A stretch of DNA of 64,000 bases from Talinum fruticosum (lineage: Eukaryota; Streptophyta; Magnoliopsida; Caryophyllales; Talinaceae), in NCBI GenBank assembly GCA_021018815.1, contig JAITYX010000085.1:1922001-1986000 (forward strand). Reading direction: 5' to 3'. Both the position numbers and the translations under genes were made by a program. Shown here piece by piece: positions 1-13,378 of this stretch (position 1 is its first letter; every line of letters begins with the position of its first letter). Under the pieces are notes generated by a model. It did no database searches and was not told the origin of the DNA. It worked only from the letters and a program-made list of their open reading frames with translations.

Positions 1-2549
1 TAATGTTGAATCGCTTCTTCCAATTTAGAAGCTCCCTACGCAATGGATCTGAATAATGCCCATGAATATTATGTTAAATGCACACTACAAAAATTTCAGA
101 GGTTAATCTTGTGGAGATCATATTGGGTTCCAAAAGAAAACAATTATACTGGATTGTGGAACAAACCAAAAAGAAGTGCATCCAAGCTCTTATTCGGCAT
201 GTATTCATAAACCAACAATTTTTCATCTTCTTCAACACAACAGCCCAACAATCTGACAAGGTTCCTGTGCTGAAGTTTTGAGATGAGCATCACTTCATTC
301 GTAAACTCTTTTAGGCCTTGCCCTGACGCTTTTGAAAGCCTTTTGACAGCGATTTCTTGCCCATCTTCTAGTTTTCCCTAGAAACCAAACATCACATCAC
401 ATCTTATTAGTTGTGCTCATTACCTTTTGTTATCAATTTTCCAATCTTCTCACACTAATTTCAAACTCCAGCAAAACAATTTTGAACTTTTCTATAAATT
501 TCGTGCTTTCTTGTAATTGTAAATTTTCAAGAGTGCTGTATAGATTTCTCAGACAATTCAAGCAGCTTAGACCAATAACCAGTATAATTGTGTGGTAATT
601 GAATCTAGCTTGCACCCCTGTGATCAATTACCTTAAAAACTGGACCAAAACCGCCTTCCCGAGCTTGTTACTGATGCTAAAGCTGTTTGTTGCACCCACT
701 AGCTTTTCTAGGTCAAACAGTGGCATATCTTTGAATTCGACATCACTGACATTGAAATCTGACATGCTACTATTCAGTAGTATGTCCTTCCTTTTAGTAC
801 CCTTTCCTGATATAACAAAAATTGTCCTCAATTTTGGTAAAGCAAATTTTGGATTTGGAATATGTACATTGCAGGAAGTAATAAGCATGAGAAGGGAGTT
901 GGAAGGGGGGAATTGTTACCACTTCGTTGATTTGTCCATTTCCACAGGAAGAATCCGACAACAGCAAATGCAACTATTCCTGTTATAGCAGCTACAACCA
1001 GAATTCTTTTCCACTTATGGTTTTTGTCTGCAAAAGGGGCTAAACCTTGTTTATCCATAACCACTTTTCTTGTTAAATTTGAACTACTTCAAGCATAGGC
1101 GATCTGACATAAAATGAACTCATAAATAATTAGCTAATTGAGCAATCCAAAATTAAGGTGCCCCAAACCCGAAATTAGGTGATTTGAAATTTGACTCGAA
1201 ATAAAATTAGTCCATCTCAAATCAAACAGATCAAAAGTGCTTGACCTGTTTATTCTACTAAGTGACAGCAAACCCAAATATAATCGATCACCTGGTAGCT
1301 CAGAGTGTGCCAAGCGAATGAAAATATCTATAGCAGTAGTATTGAGTTCTTGTATGTCAATTAAGATCTGATTCCAAGTCATGCAGCCTATGCCCAAATT
1401 ATAGGAGTAAGCTAGACACGAACACTGCACTTGGCATTGCGTCTTGCAATTCTCTTCATTGCCCAAGTCCGAGCTAGGCTTGGCATGATTCGGCACTTTC
1501 ACATTCTGTAGTCTCAGAAACCCATCTGCATTGCCTGTCGTAGTACCACATTGTAGAGGTATTCTCCGGGAACACCCACTAGTCCAATTCCCTTTCCTCC
1601 ATTCTTCATTATTGGTTGGCTTGAACCCATCCAAGCAGCTACAGATCGGTGATTCCCTTGGGTTGCATTTCCCATATGGTCCGCACTTCCCATAGACATC
1701 GCACTCTGATTCGAACGAACTCCATGTGATTTCCGATTTGTGAGTGTTCTTGTTTGGTACCTTCTGCACCAGAGTTCCATCATAAGTTAGCACAAAGTGG
1801 TCTACTACTCCAGGTGTTTGTGGAAAAAACATTAATCTGTTATTTGCTACTTTGAAGGAATTGATCAAACCCCAATTGTATGTCATAGGTACTCCGATGA
1901 AGAAATTCCCGTTCCAAGGACCAGATCGCCAGTAGGGTCGTCCATATACATCCCAAATGATAACTTCTGGAATTGCACGGGATGGAGTCATGCCTATGGT
2001 GAAGTTACCACTTGATGGGTCCAAAGGGCTCTTCCAGGATCGAAGAACTTGTCCAGTACTGCTTGTTTCATTATACACGCCAATGCTCATTTTCGGTAAG
2101 AACGAATCAGTAGGGTGCTCAAAACTCTCCCAGATGATCCCTCCTCGTTCGTTTGTAAACAGAACAAGGTTGCCAGTGTCTAGAAGCTGAGCAACAGATG
2201 AATTGCTCAAACCGATACGAGTTGAATTTGATGACCAAAATACCTTGTTTTGACCATCCAAGACTTGGAGGTTCCCATCCTCAGATAATTTGAGCACCCC
2301 AGAAGAGCTCTTAATCGGATTGTCCCTGTTGGCTACCCACACGACATCCAGGGCATCAGAACGCGTGTTATACCAAATCCCAACGTAGCGATTGGTTGAA
2401 TTGGGCGGGCTGAAAAACCCGAGCTGAAAAATGTTGTTGTTAGATGTAATGTCATCTGGGTCTCTGAGAAACCGGGTGCTCGTAATGTTGACAGAGGCAT
2501 AGCCACCTGTTGAACAGAGAGAAATAAGCAAGATCAAAAATATGTACAT
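1..2549 (-). CDS. G-type lectin S-receptor-like Ser/Thr kinase, partial (continues beyond window start)
   Basis: Single-pass plasma-membrane receptor kinase of the S-domain (SD) family. Five minus-strand exons with GT/AG borders: 1292-2549, 920-1027, 632-806, 167-377 and 1-48 (partial). Exon 1 encodes 419 residues: a signal peptide (about 1-18), a bulb-lectin domain with WVANRDNP at 71-78 and WESFEHPTD at 140-148, an S-locus glycoprotein domain (about 195-300), a Cys-rich EGF-like stretch (283-305) and a PAN domain (about 334-412). Exon 2 encodes the transmembrane helix. Exon 3 holds the juxtamembrane part and Gly-rich loop. Exon 4 is 211 nt, the length I expect for this exon in the family, and contains the ATP-binding lysine in EIAVKRLSK. 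Exon 5 starts [10 protein letters not shown]. The catalytic loop lies outside the window. Exon 3 is one base short (175 nt; phase needs 176), breaking frame in the Gly-rich loop. The family includes self-incompatibility and defence receptors; the ligand here is unknown. Confidence 0.92.
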
Positions 2550-4870
2550 ATGGAAATGGAATAGTAGAAGCCAATTCTATATACCCAATGAGTTTTAACT
2601 TAATTAGAGAGAGAATTCGAAATGAAGGGGTTTGTTTGATGCTTCAAAGATGTACACTCAAAGTAATGCATCATTTTCACTTTTCTCATTTTTTTAAAAA
2701 TATTTTCTTGACCCATTTGTTCGTTGAAAAGAATATGTCAACTCTTAGTTTCTGACTACCTTATTTTCTGTAAGTGCAAGGGTAGCACGAAGAGTTCTTG
2801 ACATTTCCCCAAAAATAAATTGTTGCTTACGCACCAAAAAAATCAATAAAAAAGCAAAATGATACGGAGTAATCTTTTGACTCATAATAAAAATTTCTTC
2901 AAGTTTGATAAAGAAATAAACAAATCTTGTCTTTGTTGTATATATACAGATTAGTTTACAAGTCTGACGTGTCATGCATTAAAATCAATAAAATTGTCAT
3001 ATTTGATATCATAATATTATAGCGGTACAACAATGTTTTGAGCAGTATTAAGTATTTTATTAATTAAATTTAAAAACTAATTACAGGGGAGGAGCTACAG
3101 TATTGCTATGGGTGGGCTCAAAAATTTTGTTTATTAGGTGTTTATCCATCTCTTATTTTTTTGTAATTTAATTTAATTATTTATTATAAATTTAATTTAA
3201 TTATAAATAATTAAATTATAAATTTAATTTAATTTAGATGGCATATTACAAAATAAAGACTTATAACCTCAAATATAATATTTATAATTTTTTTAAAATT
3301 AAAATTTTATGTATCTCTAAGTATCTCTCAGTGGAATTCTTATCCATTTGAGTTGGATTAAACCAATTTATATTCGTTAATTGAAAAGAAAACAAATCGA
3401 AAAGAAAGAAATAAGTAATGAAATGGTTTTGGTATAAATTTTAATGCAAAATATCAATTTTATAATATGAAAACAAGTATAAGGCAATTTTAGTAGTGAA
3501 TTATTGTAGTGGTTAATGTACCGTATAATTTTCTTTTAAAAAAATCTATGTGAAGAGCGGCATTGATAAAAGGACATCCATAATTGAAAATCCTAACTCC
3601 CTCACTGACTAATTAGCAGCTAAATATTAATGTTTAATAAGCTAACGTTTTGACTAGCGTTTGTATAAGCAAATAATGTTTCAAATAGTGTTTATGAAAC
3701 ATTAAGAAAAATAACTTCTGATATTTAAAAGTATCATTTCATATGTAGCAAATTATTTATACTAGTGTGAATCTTGTGATTCACACAAGTATGTGATGTT
3801 ATTTAAATAGTTGATATATTGTTATAAATATTAAATATATATATTTCCTGTAAAATTATAAATATTAGTCTTAGAATACATATGGAGGCTTTATAATCTA
3901 AAGATAATTATTATGAGAAAAAATGTAAATTTTGAGTTATTTAAAGAAAAAAATAATTCTTAATTATGTGAACCTATAAAATAGTTTGCTACCTTCTTCT
4001 AAACCCGATGCAGCTAGAGCGCCAAAAGTTGATAAACAAAACTCTTCTTGCATCAAACATCGTTCTTTTCCCTTACGACTCGTCAACTCATCATTTTTTC
4101 TCACCATATTTTAGAGTTGATATCTCACTTTGTTAGGATCAAACTCCTTTCAATATATGTGTCTATTGTTGGATTTTTTTTTATAAAAGTATCTTATACG
4201 GTCCTACTCAATTATATCTAGAATATGAACATATTATAACAATATGATTAATCAATATGCATAAAATAAACCCATTTGATTATATATATAGTAACAAAAA
4301 TTAAACATCAAAATAATAAAATACACGACTATTAATTGTTTCTTAAAACACCTATTTTGATAATAAAGATGAAGAGCATCATTAAAGGCTAATCACTCCA
4401 TTGAGTAGTAGCTTATTACTTTTGAAAACAAATTTTTTAATGAAAAAAGCAATGGAATATGATGTGTTGCTGGCCAAGTACTCATATCCCATAGCTCATA
4501 ATTTTTACCCTTTTATAACACAAATAATAAAACCTTTAATAAATTGTGATGCTCGAATTAAAGAAAATACTAAACAAAGAAGTTTGATTTATATATGTGA
4601 TTTATTTATTAAATAACTTAAATTGAAGATTGGTCATAAATTACATTGTGCTAGTTAGCTTACACGTATGTATTTATTTACACGTTTGCTAATTGATGGT
4701 CAATTTATTTGGAAATAATATTAGGAGTATGCTTAGAAAATATTTATTTGGCTTGCTATTTGCTTGGAATAAATAAATCTCAAAGCATAATTATCAACCT
4801 AAGGCTTAAACATAAAAAAACCTACTCTTCCTTCCCAAAACCTCAACATCTCGGCTAAAAAAATCTGATG
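2550..4870. other. AT-rich upstream intergenic region
   Basis: This is the 5' flank of the receptor kinase and then low-complexity AT-rich DNA. I see no coding sequence. A short GC-richer segment at about 3084-3125 (CAGGGGAGGAGCTACAG, then a GGGTGGGCTC motif) resembles the end of a common plant MITE type, but no partner terminus was found. Around 3600-3720 there is degenerate sequence of the kind also seen near 34.6, 51.7, 53.8 and 63.4 kb. Confidence 0.5.
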
Positions 4871-5031
4871 ACTTGCTCCACTTTTCTTTGCCTACTGTGC
4901 ACCCTACATCCTTAACCCCTAACTCCAAGCTTTACAATCATTACACTACAAATTTGCTACATAAATCAAATAGGATGCTTGAACCAGAATGCTTGCTTAT
5001 TTTCTCATGCAAAACCCAACAACTCCAAAGA

Positions 5032-5055
5032 AGAGAGAGAGAGAGAGAGAGAGAG
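5032..5055. repeat. (GA)n microsatellite
   Basis: About twelve GA dinucleotide units. The segment at about 4860-5230 around it reads like a transcript leader, ending in AAG followed by a good splice-donor-like GTATGT, but no downstream exon was identified. Confidence 0.85.
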
Positions 5056-5639
5056 GGAAGAGGGATTAATAAGGGGACTTCATCTTCTTCAATATCATTC
5101 ATTGCAAGCTTCAACCTCAATTGTTGAGCATCTTCACTAAGGTAGAGTCAAGAACAAAGGTAGAGGGATAGAAGGAATGTTCAAGAACACAACAAATAAC
5201 AAAAACTTAGCTCTAATCATCTTAATTAAGGTATGTTTCTTTCTCCTCTCCATGATATATTACTTTCCAACCAAAATAAATTTCATAAATGTGCTTATGG
5301 ATCGACTTTGAATGATGAAATTGATGCATGCATGTATTTTTCGAGTGGCTCACTAATATAAACATGATCATCATCATTTACTTAGTTAAGCTTCCCTTTT
5401 TATACTTATAATTTTATGCATGAAAATAAAAGTTTACTAATCATGTTTAAATCTTTGTGCAATCATGAATTTATTGAGGCTTGAAATATTCTAGTGATAT
5501 GCATACCTACTGTACTGTTTTTAGGGATAGATGATTAAAAATATTAGCTCAAGTTGTCCAAATTTTAGCTTAAGAATTATTTGCCTTGTATGTATGTTTT
5601 AATGAGTTTTCTTGAGCTAAATATGATACTTATAAGGTT

Positions 5640-7160
5640 AAAAATGTTCTAAAATAAACCTCTTATAAATATCTCACGAAGAAAAAAATATGCGAAAGAA
5701 ATAACAAATAAAAAGAGACTTTGTGAGCCATCGCCAGCCACCACGGGTGGCTCCACGAGCTGTGGGGCAGATCGTGGTGGCTGCCAGAACCCCCACTCAC
5801 CGTGAGGAGGTCTATGGTGGCCATCAGAACCCCCATTGGCCCTAGGGACGTCTGTTATGGCCTTCGAAGAAATCTTGGACCCCACAACCTGTGGGCCTTG
5901 TCCCATGATGCTTGTGAGCCCCATTTTTATGTTAGAAAGCGAGTTTAAGCCTTTGAAATATAGTCTCGGATTCTACCGAGCAATTTGATAAACATATATA
6001 TGAGGAAATGAGAGAGATAACAAACATAATGAAAAATGAGAAGTTAATTCTTGAACTTGATCACTTTAGCAGTAGAAATTCTAGGAAGGTGAAATGAGCT
6101 TACATTATGGCCTACGGACATTAACTTTTACTTCTAAATCATGAGTTATTTCGAGTAGTAAACTTGTGTATATGTCTGAGTGTTTCCAAATCCATATGCC
6201 TTAGTATGTTAGGTCAGCTCACATATGTCAAAATATAAAATCTAGGAAGAAGACTTATTCTGGCCTAAGAGGAGCGACTTTCACTTCTAGATTACGAGTT
6301 CTCCCGGATAGGAAATTTATGTACACGCGTGGGTGGTTTCGAATCCCATTACCGTTCCATGTTGAGTTGGTTAATAGGTGTCAGTTAAGTAACAGGGTAC
6401 TAGCTCTTGCCCAATGAAATTCAAGATAATAAAATTATGTTAAGTTCCAAGACGAGAAGTGATTTGGCCACATTGGTGAAGAAAATATGGTTCACTTGAG
6501 TTTTAATGCATTATTATTTTCTCATTCGATTAAGAGTGGAGTATGCCAAAATTACCTTCTTGATGCTACTCAATTACTAATATAATTATTATTAACTTAA
6601 TTATAATTGTTATCATATAAATGCAAAGTTGTTTTGGTTTTTGCGAGGCGAAGGACTTCCATGGAGCAGCGGCCTCTCATTCTCCAACTTTTACATCTTT
6701 TCAAATCAAGAGTAAGAGTAAGATTTTTGGTAAATTTTACCATTTTGGAGAGAGTTTGGATGCTCTTTTAGTTACAAGAAATTTGATGTGCATTGGTTAC
6801 TTATGTGTACCTTTGAACTTGACATGTAAACCTTATTAAGTTATTGAGCATATTTGTACCTAGAAGTACGTTATCATTCATAGACGCTCTGATTCGCCCC
6901 TTAGTGCCCCCCACTAACACTCCGTTATTATTGCACTATATTTTATGTTGTAGGGTTGTGTAAATCCAAAAGTTTTAAGTTTTGAAGTGTGATTTTAAAA
7001 AAGTTTTAAGTTTTGAAGTGTGATTTCAAGACTCGTCCTAAGAGTTTTAAGAATCACAATAAGTTAACTTGTTTGTTCCCTAATTTAGTCTTAAAAACCC
7101 TTAAAAGGGTCCTGATAATGTAACATCACCCTAGGGTCGGGCCGTTATATAAATATACTC
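5640..7160. repeat. Fragmentary LTR-like repeat block with short tandem duplications
   Basis: GC-richer segments lie inside AT-rich DNA. At 5720-5870 a CCAGAACCCCCA-type motif occurs twice in a diverged duplication. At about 6080-6400 a unit of roughly 161 bp beginning TCTAGGAAG is present twice, strongly diverged. At 6971-7030 a 31-bp unit (AGTTTTAAGTTTTGAAGTGT core) is repeated almost perfectly. The block ends with GGGTCGGGCCGTTATA at about 7135-7150, resembling the 3' end of the LTR at 37537-40225 (GGTCGGGTTGTTACGA), so part of it may be an old gypsy LTR. No matching 5' terminus was found and no coding sequence is credible. Confidence 0.45.
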
Positions 7161-9270
7161 AAGAAATACGACATAGGTTATGTATACCGTTAAAATAAAT
7201 GATAACTTTGACCAAATTTCTTCATTATAATAGCAAAATAGGTTAAAGATAATCAATATAATTTTCCACTAATTGCTAACTTAACAAAACATGGAGATTC
7301 TTGCAACTGAATATATGTACTAAAATAAATATAATTGAATGGTTAAAAAGTTACTGATTTTCTGTTTAGTATTAGTTTACTTTAATTTTCTGTTTTGGTT
7401 TTAGTTGGTTTAGTTGCTGTCCAAAAAATATATATTTTACTGTTGCCGAATTTTCTTTTTGTGCAGTGCAGAAAACAGAGAGGAAAATTTGTGCAGAAAA
7501 TTTATGTATAGAATTTTTATTTCTGATTTTCTGTTCTAATTTTTCTTGAGTCGATTTTGTTTTGATTTTGTGCTTTGATAATACGTGCAAGTTTCTAGGG
7601 TTGTTTAGAGTATAGGGTAATTTTCGTGAAATTTTTTTGAAATTTTTAGAATTTTCTATAATTATATATATATATTTAAAATTGAGTGCTTTACTATAAG
7701 GTAGACATTTGGCGCGTAATCATTGACTCTTTGTGTTTTATCATTTTGACTTTTTTTATATTATCAAAACCTTTTTATAACTCTCTAAAAAAAAAGCCTT
7801 TTTGTAACCTCAACTTTATTGCCTGTAAATTTTAATTATAAATAAAGTAAAATTTATTTACTACTCTTGAATGAGTATGATCATCATTCACACTTCATTA
7901 CCTTTATAAATTTTGATTATAATCATAATCAATATTATATTTTATTACATGTATTTTTTTGAATGATTAATCAATTACTTCAACAGTTATAAAATTATTT
8001 TTTTAAAACAAATGCTTAATAAATATAATATTTATTGTATATAATTAATCTAACTATTACAAAAATTTATAATACAGTATATCTATTAATTTCAATATTA
8101 AAACTTATATAAATTAAATAGATTGTAATAATTATGATAATTATAATATAGTTATAATTTAAATTATCTTTATTTTATTTCGTATATTCAATTATATAAA
8201 ACAAACTAAAATCCATAATATATAAAATGAAAAGCTGTCATTGACCATTCAAATTTTGTTTTATTCTTTTCAGTTATGTAGTTAATTAATAGATAACATT
8301 ATTATTAATATACAACGTTTCAATTTTGACTCATAATATTAGATGAGAGCAAGAATACCAATTGCAATTAAGCCTCCGAAACCATCCTTTTTGTTGGAAA
8401 ATTAATGGGATATTAATTGATTAAGATTACGAATTCATTATAAAATAGGACATAAAATATATTCCTATTAGGGTAATCCTTCTACTTCTCTTCTTTATGC
8501 CTTTTTTTATTTAAAAAAATGTTTTGATTTTATTTACATATTTTGTCTTCATTCAATCTATCAGCTATCATTATTTTCATATTTTTGAAATTTTTTTGCA
8601 TACTATTATGTACTTTTATTAGATTAGTATAATTTTCTATTAACTTTAAGTTATCATCTCCCCTATTATATATATGTCCTGATAATGTACATGATTTTAC
8701 AATTATTAATGTCTCCTTTTTATTTTTTGCTTATTTTAATTTACATTTATTATTCAATGGACGATGCAATTAGATTTTATTTAATAGAATTTAGTGTTGC
8801 TTAATTAGTTTATTAGTCAATTGATTTACTAGATTAGTGTAGTTTTTTTTACTCTTTTATATCATTCTCTTTAATATTTATTTTTAATTTTTATTAAGCA
8901 TTTAGCACCTATTATTATAAATGTGTTTTTTGTTTTATTGGCTATTCAAAATTCACCTCTAAGGTAGATGACTATTTTCGATTTTCAGCAGAAAAAATTA
9001 AGTTAGCTATTAGTAGGGGAAATTATATTGATTATTTTTTACTTATTTTGCTATTATGATAAATAATTTCGATCAAACCTATTACCTATATCAAGTTTAT
9101 TGTTCGAGTATATATATCAAGGTTTTATTATTTGTTTTATAAGAGGGTAAAAATTACATCATATGACCTTAAAAGAAATTATGATTAATCCCTTACTATT
9201 TTTTTCATCAAAAATATATAAAATATATTCAAATCTAAAATATATCAACTACTTAAATAATAGTACATAC
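7161..9270. other. AT-rich intergenic DNA
   Basis: Low-complexity AT-rich sequence with no credible ORF, RNA gene or clear transposon terminus. The segment at about 7340-7600 (repeated TTTTCTGTTTT, then ATACGTGCAAGTTTCTAGGG) has a short partial resemblance to about 56940-56970, suggesting dispersed retroelement leader sequence. Confidence 0.5.
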
Positions 9271-9289
9271 CCGTGCTTTGAATGTCGAG

Positions 9290-10400
9290 TATCCTCGAAG
9301 GAAGCTAACAAGGTGGCAAGAAGGGTCACGAAAAGTCTCGAGAGGCGGTTGCCACACTCGAGGAAAAAGTTGCTCAGCAACACGCCCTCCTCGTCGGCTT
9401 AAGGGAAGAAGTCGACACCTTAACCCAATGGGTGGTGAGCTCGAGTCGGAGGAGGAAGACTCGGAGCTTCAGGTGGAGATGTAGGGTCCCTTGAATGCGG
9501 TAGCAACGGACTTCGCCAAGGAGGTGGCGGACCTTAAAGGCACGTTGGAAGCCAAAGATGGAGAAATCGGTGAACTCGTGGCCGCTCTCCATGAGCAACG
9601 GGAGTAAATGGAGAAGCAAATGGAGGAGTTCAAAGCGCAATTTAGGTTGTGCTCGGTCGCGGTGGCTAACAAGTGAGTCGGTCCAGATGGCGACCGCCCC
9701 TAGGGTGGCTGCATCCAAGCCTCTAGACTACAAAGATGCCAGAGCGCGAAGGAAATTGACAATTTCCTATGGGGATTGAAGGCTTACTTCAAAGTCTCGG
9801 GCATTAGGGAAGACGATCTCAAGGTGAGTAACGCTTCCCTCTTCCTTAAAGATACCGCTCTTGTCCGGTGGCGACGTCGGTGTGACGACGTCAACAGGGA
9901 TTCGATCCTGTCACTACATGGGAGGCATTCAAGGAAGAACTCAAGAGACAGTTCTACCCCACGGATGCCCAACGAGAAGCTCGGGTCAAGCTTCGACACC
10001 TCCAACATAAGGAGGGTCATATTCGGGAATATGTGAAGGAATTCCAAGAACGCTTGGAAATTCCCTCCATGGGAGATCAAGATGCCTTATGTTTATTCTC
10101 GATGGCCTATGTGGTTGGTCCAGGATGGAGTTAGAAAGGCAGGGAGTACAAGACCTTGCCTCCACAATTGCTGCCGCCGAGTCGCTTTACGAGTTTAAGT
10201 CTTCGAAGAGACAAAACAAGAAGGCGGAACATAGCAAAAGTAGGGGAGACCGCGACAAGTCTCCCAAGAAAGGGAAGACGTCCTCCTATAAGGACAAGGG
10301 GAAGTCCAAGGAGGGCCACACCAAGAAGGAGATCTCTAGCTTCCTTTGTAACGGGCCTCATCGAGTCTTTGAGTGTCCGAAAGGGGTAAGCTTGCCACTC
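9290..10400 (+). pseudogene. Chromovirus gag remnant (capsid and zinc knuckle)
   Basis: The first part (9290-9720) is rich in Lys/Glu codons and reads as a coiled-coil leader in shifting frames. The capsid-like core lies at about 9770-10110: KAYFKVSGI, then LVRWRRRC, then a segment reading FKEELKRQFYPTDAQ in another frame, all typical of the plant retrotransposon gag domain. A basic linker (about 10200-10330) precedes a degenerate zinc knuckle, FLCNGPHRVFECPK, at about 10345-10385. At least three frame changes are needed to follow it. Capsid and nucleocapsid functions are inferred from family knowledge; this copy is dead. Confidence 0.8.
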
Positions 10401-10559
10401 TAATCATGGAGGAAGAGCGACAAGAGGAAAGGAAGCTCGCTTCCATAAGGCTTCTCAATTCCATCCAAGCCAAAGTGGAGGGACAGCCTTGTGGACGCAT
10501 GTATGTGCAAACCCACATCAACGGCAAGCACCCAAAGCCATCCAAGAGGTGCTGGACAA

Positions 10560-11420
10560 GTTTCAAGATGTGATGCCCACCGAGTTGCCGAAGAAACTTC
10601 TTCCCAGCGGGAAGTTGATCATGCCATTGAGTTAGGGCAGGGGGCAAAACCACCGGCATTTGCGCCCACCGCATGGCACCTCCGGAGCTCGAGGAGCTAT
10701 AGAGACAATTGAAGGAATTGCTAGATGTTGGATACATCTATCCCTCAAAATCACCCTATGGTGTGCCGGTTATCTTCCGGAAGAAGCACGATGGATCTCT
10801 TCGTCTCGTGCGTTGACTATCGAGCGCTCAACAAAGTCACCATCAAGAACAAGTACTAGATTCCTCGCATCGACGATCTATTCGATCAGCTGGGGATACA
10901 AGGTAGTTCACCAAGTTGGACTTGAGGAGTGGTTACTATCAAGTCCGCATAGCCGAAGGGGACGAGGCAAAGACGGCATGCGTTAGACGCTATGGGTCGT
11001 ATGAGTTCCTAATTATGCCCTTTGGCCTTAGGAATGCACAGGCCACATTTTGCACCCTCATGAACAAGGTACTTGCTCCTTCCCTCGATCGCTTCAGTAG
11101 TTGTCTACTTAGATGATATTGTCATCTATAGTAAAAATCTGGAGGAGCATGTGAGACACCTACGGAAAGTGTTCTCAACCTTGAGGGACAACCAGCTTTA
11201 CGTCAAAAGAAGAAGTGCTCCTTCACCCAAGAAGAGGTGCCCTTCTTGGGTCATATTGTCGGCAAGGGGAAGATTCGGATGGATCCTTCCAAGGTGAAGG
11301 CCATACAGGAGTTGGAGCCACCCACCAAGATCACCGAGCTAAGATCGGTGAACTACTACCGACGGTTTATTCAGGGTTATTCCGCTATTATTGCTCCCCT
11401 CACCGACTTGTTGAAGAAGA
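10560..11420 (+). pseudogene. Chromovirus reverse transcriptase remnant
   Basis: Pieces in different frames give a conventional gypsy RT: VLDKFQDVMP at the pre-RT junction (about 10540-10575), [12 protein letters not shown] at 10916, [10 protein letters not shown] at about 11020, and the catalytic YLDD box at about 11105-11120 followed by IVIYSKNLEEH. The stretch at 10660-10900 is shifted repeatedly and carries stops. The protease that should lie between gag and RT is absent: the region just before its active site is joined directly to the pre-RT segment near 10530. Confidence 0.85.
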
Positions 11421-11519
11421 GAAGAGGATGGACTTGGAGGTCGGAGTGCCAACAGCGCTCGAAGCCTTGGAAAAGGCTATCAACGAGGAGCCAGTACTAG
11501 TTCTTCCCCGACCTCTACA

Positions 11520-11891
11520 AGCCGTTTGAGCTACACACCGATACTCGTCGACTTCACCATCGGAGGAGTCTTAATGCAAGAAGGTCATCCCGTCGCATTT
11601 GAGAGTCGGAAGATCAATGATACAGAGAGGCGATATATGGTGCAGGAAAAGGAGATGATCGTGGTGGAGCATTGTCTCCGAACTTGGAGGCATTATTTGC
11701 TAAGGAGCAAGTTCGTCATCAAGACGGACAACGTTGCCACGAGCTACTTCCAGACACGTAAGAAGCTCACTCCCAAGCAAGTGAGGTGGCAAGATTTCCT
11801 GGCGGACTTTGATTACGAGCTTGAGTATAAGCCGGGAAGGGCTAACCTGGTGGCCGACGCCCGAGTCGCAAGGAAGAGCTTGCCTACATAA
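11520..11891 (+). pseudogene. Chromovirus RNase H remnant
   Basis: One open stretch of about 120 residues carries the gypsy RNase H core: GGVLMQEGHPVAFESRK, ERRYMVQEKEM, then WRHYLLRSKFVIKTDN and a terminal FDYELEYKPG followed by ANLVADA. It follows the RT remnant after a frame change. The catalytic Asp in the TDN motif is visible; the first acidic residue sits in poorly conserved sequence (VDFTIGG). It is the best-preserved domain of the element but has no start or connection in frame. Confidence 0.85.
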
Positions 11892-12089
11892 GCCAGCCTC
11901 AAAGCAACTTAAGGGACCAGATCCGCGAGGGGCTTAAGCACGATCGCTTGGCCCGGACCGTCGTCAACCTCGTACAGCAAGGCAAGACAAGGAGATTTTG
12001 GGTTGAAGATGGCTTAGTGCTCACAAAAGGCAAACGCCTTTACGTGCCTCGCCTACGACAACCTCGCGGAGGGAAGTCGTAAATAAGTG

Positions 12090-13320
12090 TCATGATAGCA
12101 AGTGGGTAGGGCATCCGGGGTTACACCGCACCTCGCACTTGTGAACGACTCTTACTACCGGCCTTACTTAAAGGACGATGTCGAGGCCTATGTACGTACT
12201 TGTCTTGTGTGCCAGCAAGACAAGATTGAGCAAGGAGCTCCTCGCGGGACTCTTAGAGCCACTTCCCATTCCCGAGAGACCATGGGAAAGTGTCTCCATG
12301 GATTTCATCGTGGGCCTACCCACGAGTGATGGGTGCAACTCGGGTCACTATGGTGGTAGATCGGTACTCTAAGTACGCGACCTTTATCGCAAGGAATGTT
12401 CAGCCAAGTAGGCCACCCAACTATTCTTCAAGCATGTTGTGAAGTATTGGGGCTCGCCGCGTTCGATAGTGAGTGATCGTGACACTCGCTTCACGGGCCG
12501 TTTCTGGATGGAGCTATTCAAGCTCACGGGGTCCGAGCTTAACTTCTCCAATAGCTTTCACCCACAAAGTGATGGACAGACGAAGCGGGTGAATGCTCTT
12601 TTAGAACTATACTTGAGGCACTACGTGAGTGCCACCCAACGAGATTGAGCAAAGCTACTCGATGTAGCTCAATTCTCGTATAATTTGCAGAGGAGTGAAT
12701 CTACGAGCCAAAGTCCGTTTGAGATTGTTACTGGGCAACAACCTCTTACTTCGAGCACAATCACCATAGGTTATGAGGGGCCTAGCCCGCCAACTTTCAA
12801 GTTCGCCAAGGATTGGAATGACCAGGCCGACATGGCGCGGGCTTACTTGGAGAAGGCCTCTAAAAGATGAAGAAATGGGCAGACAAGAAATGTCACCCAC
12901 GAGAGTTCCAAGTTGGGGACCTTGTCCTCGTCAAGATGTATAACCATGCGAGGTTGAGTGGTCGACATTGAGGACTTATCCGGAGGTACGAAGGACCCTT
13001 CCCCATCCTTAAGAAGGTTGGGGCCCAAGCCTACAAGGTAGAGCTGCCTCCGAAAATCAAGTATCATCCTGTCTTCCTTGTAGTCTACTCAAGCCTTACC
13101 ATGGAGACCAAGTGGATCCAAGTACGGGCATCTCTCAACGAGCTCCGATGGGCATAATGGTGCAACATGACAAGCAAGTGGAGGAGGTACTCGCCGACGA
13201 GTGGTTCGTCACCAAAACAAGGCTCCAACACATGAGTTGCTCGTCAAGTGGAAAGGACTACTAGATAGCGAGGCAAGCTAGGAGCCCATCCAGTAACTTG
13301 TGACAGCTTTAAGGAACAAA
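12090..13320 (+). pseudogene. Chromovirus integrase and chromodomain remnant
   Basis: The zinc-binding N-terminal piece ([11 protein letters not shown], about 12190-12225) is followed by the catalytic core: [12 protein letters not shown] at about 12300, SDRDTRFTGRFW at about 12470-12510, and FHPQSDGQTKRVN at about 12560-12595. The C-terminal barrel-like part follows (RYEGPFPILKKVGAQAYKVE, about 12985-13040). At about 13230-13290 a further frame reads LLVKWKG followed by a degenerate EAS*EP, which is the chromodomain signature. Stops and shifts interrupt all parts. In chromoviruses this tail is thought to steer insertion toward heterochromatin. Confidence 0.83.
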
Positions 13321-13378
13321 TACAGGCATTCGAGGACGCAAAGGCTACGAGGACGTCGCCGGATTAGGTGAGGGAGGA

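Noticed and set aside
413..988. Frames on the plus strand across the receptor kinase
   Set aside because: Antisense shadows of introns and exons 2-3 of the minus-strand gene.
5649..5924. 91-codon frame on the minus strand
   Set aside because: No recognisable domain; the region is a small degenerate duplication, likely LTR-derived.
6340..6365. GGTTTCGAATCCCATT resembling a tRNA T-loop
   Set aside because: No acceptor or anticodon stems can be folded around it.
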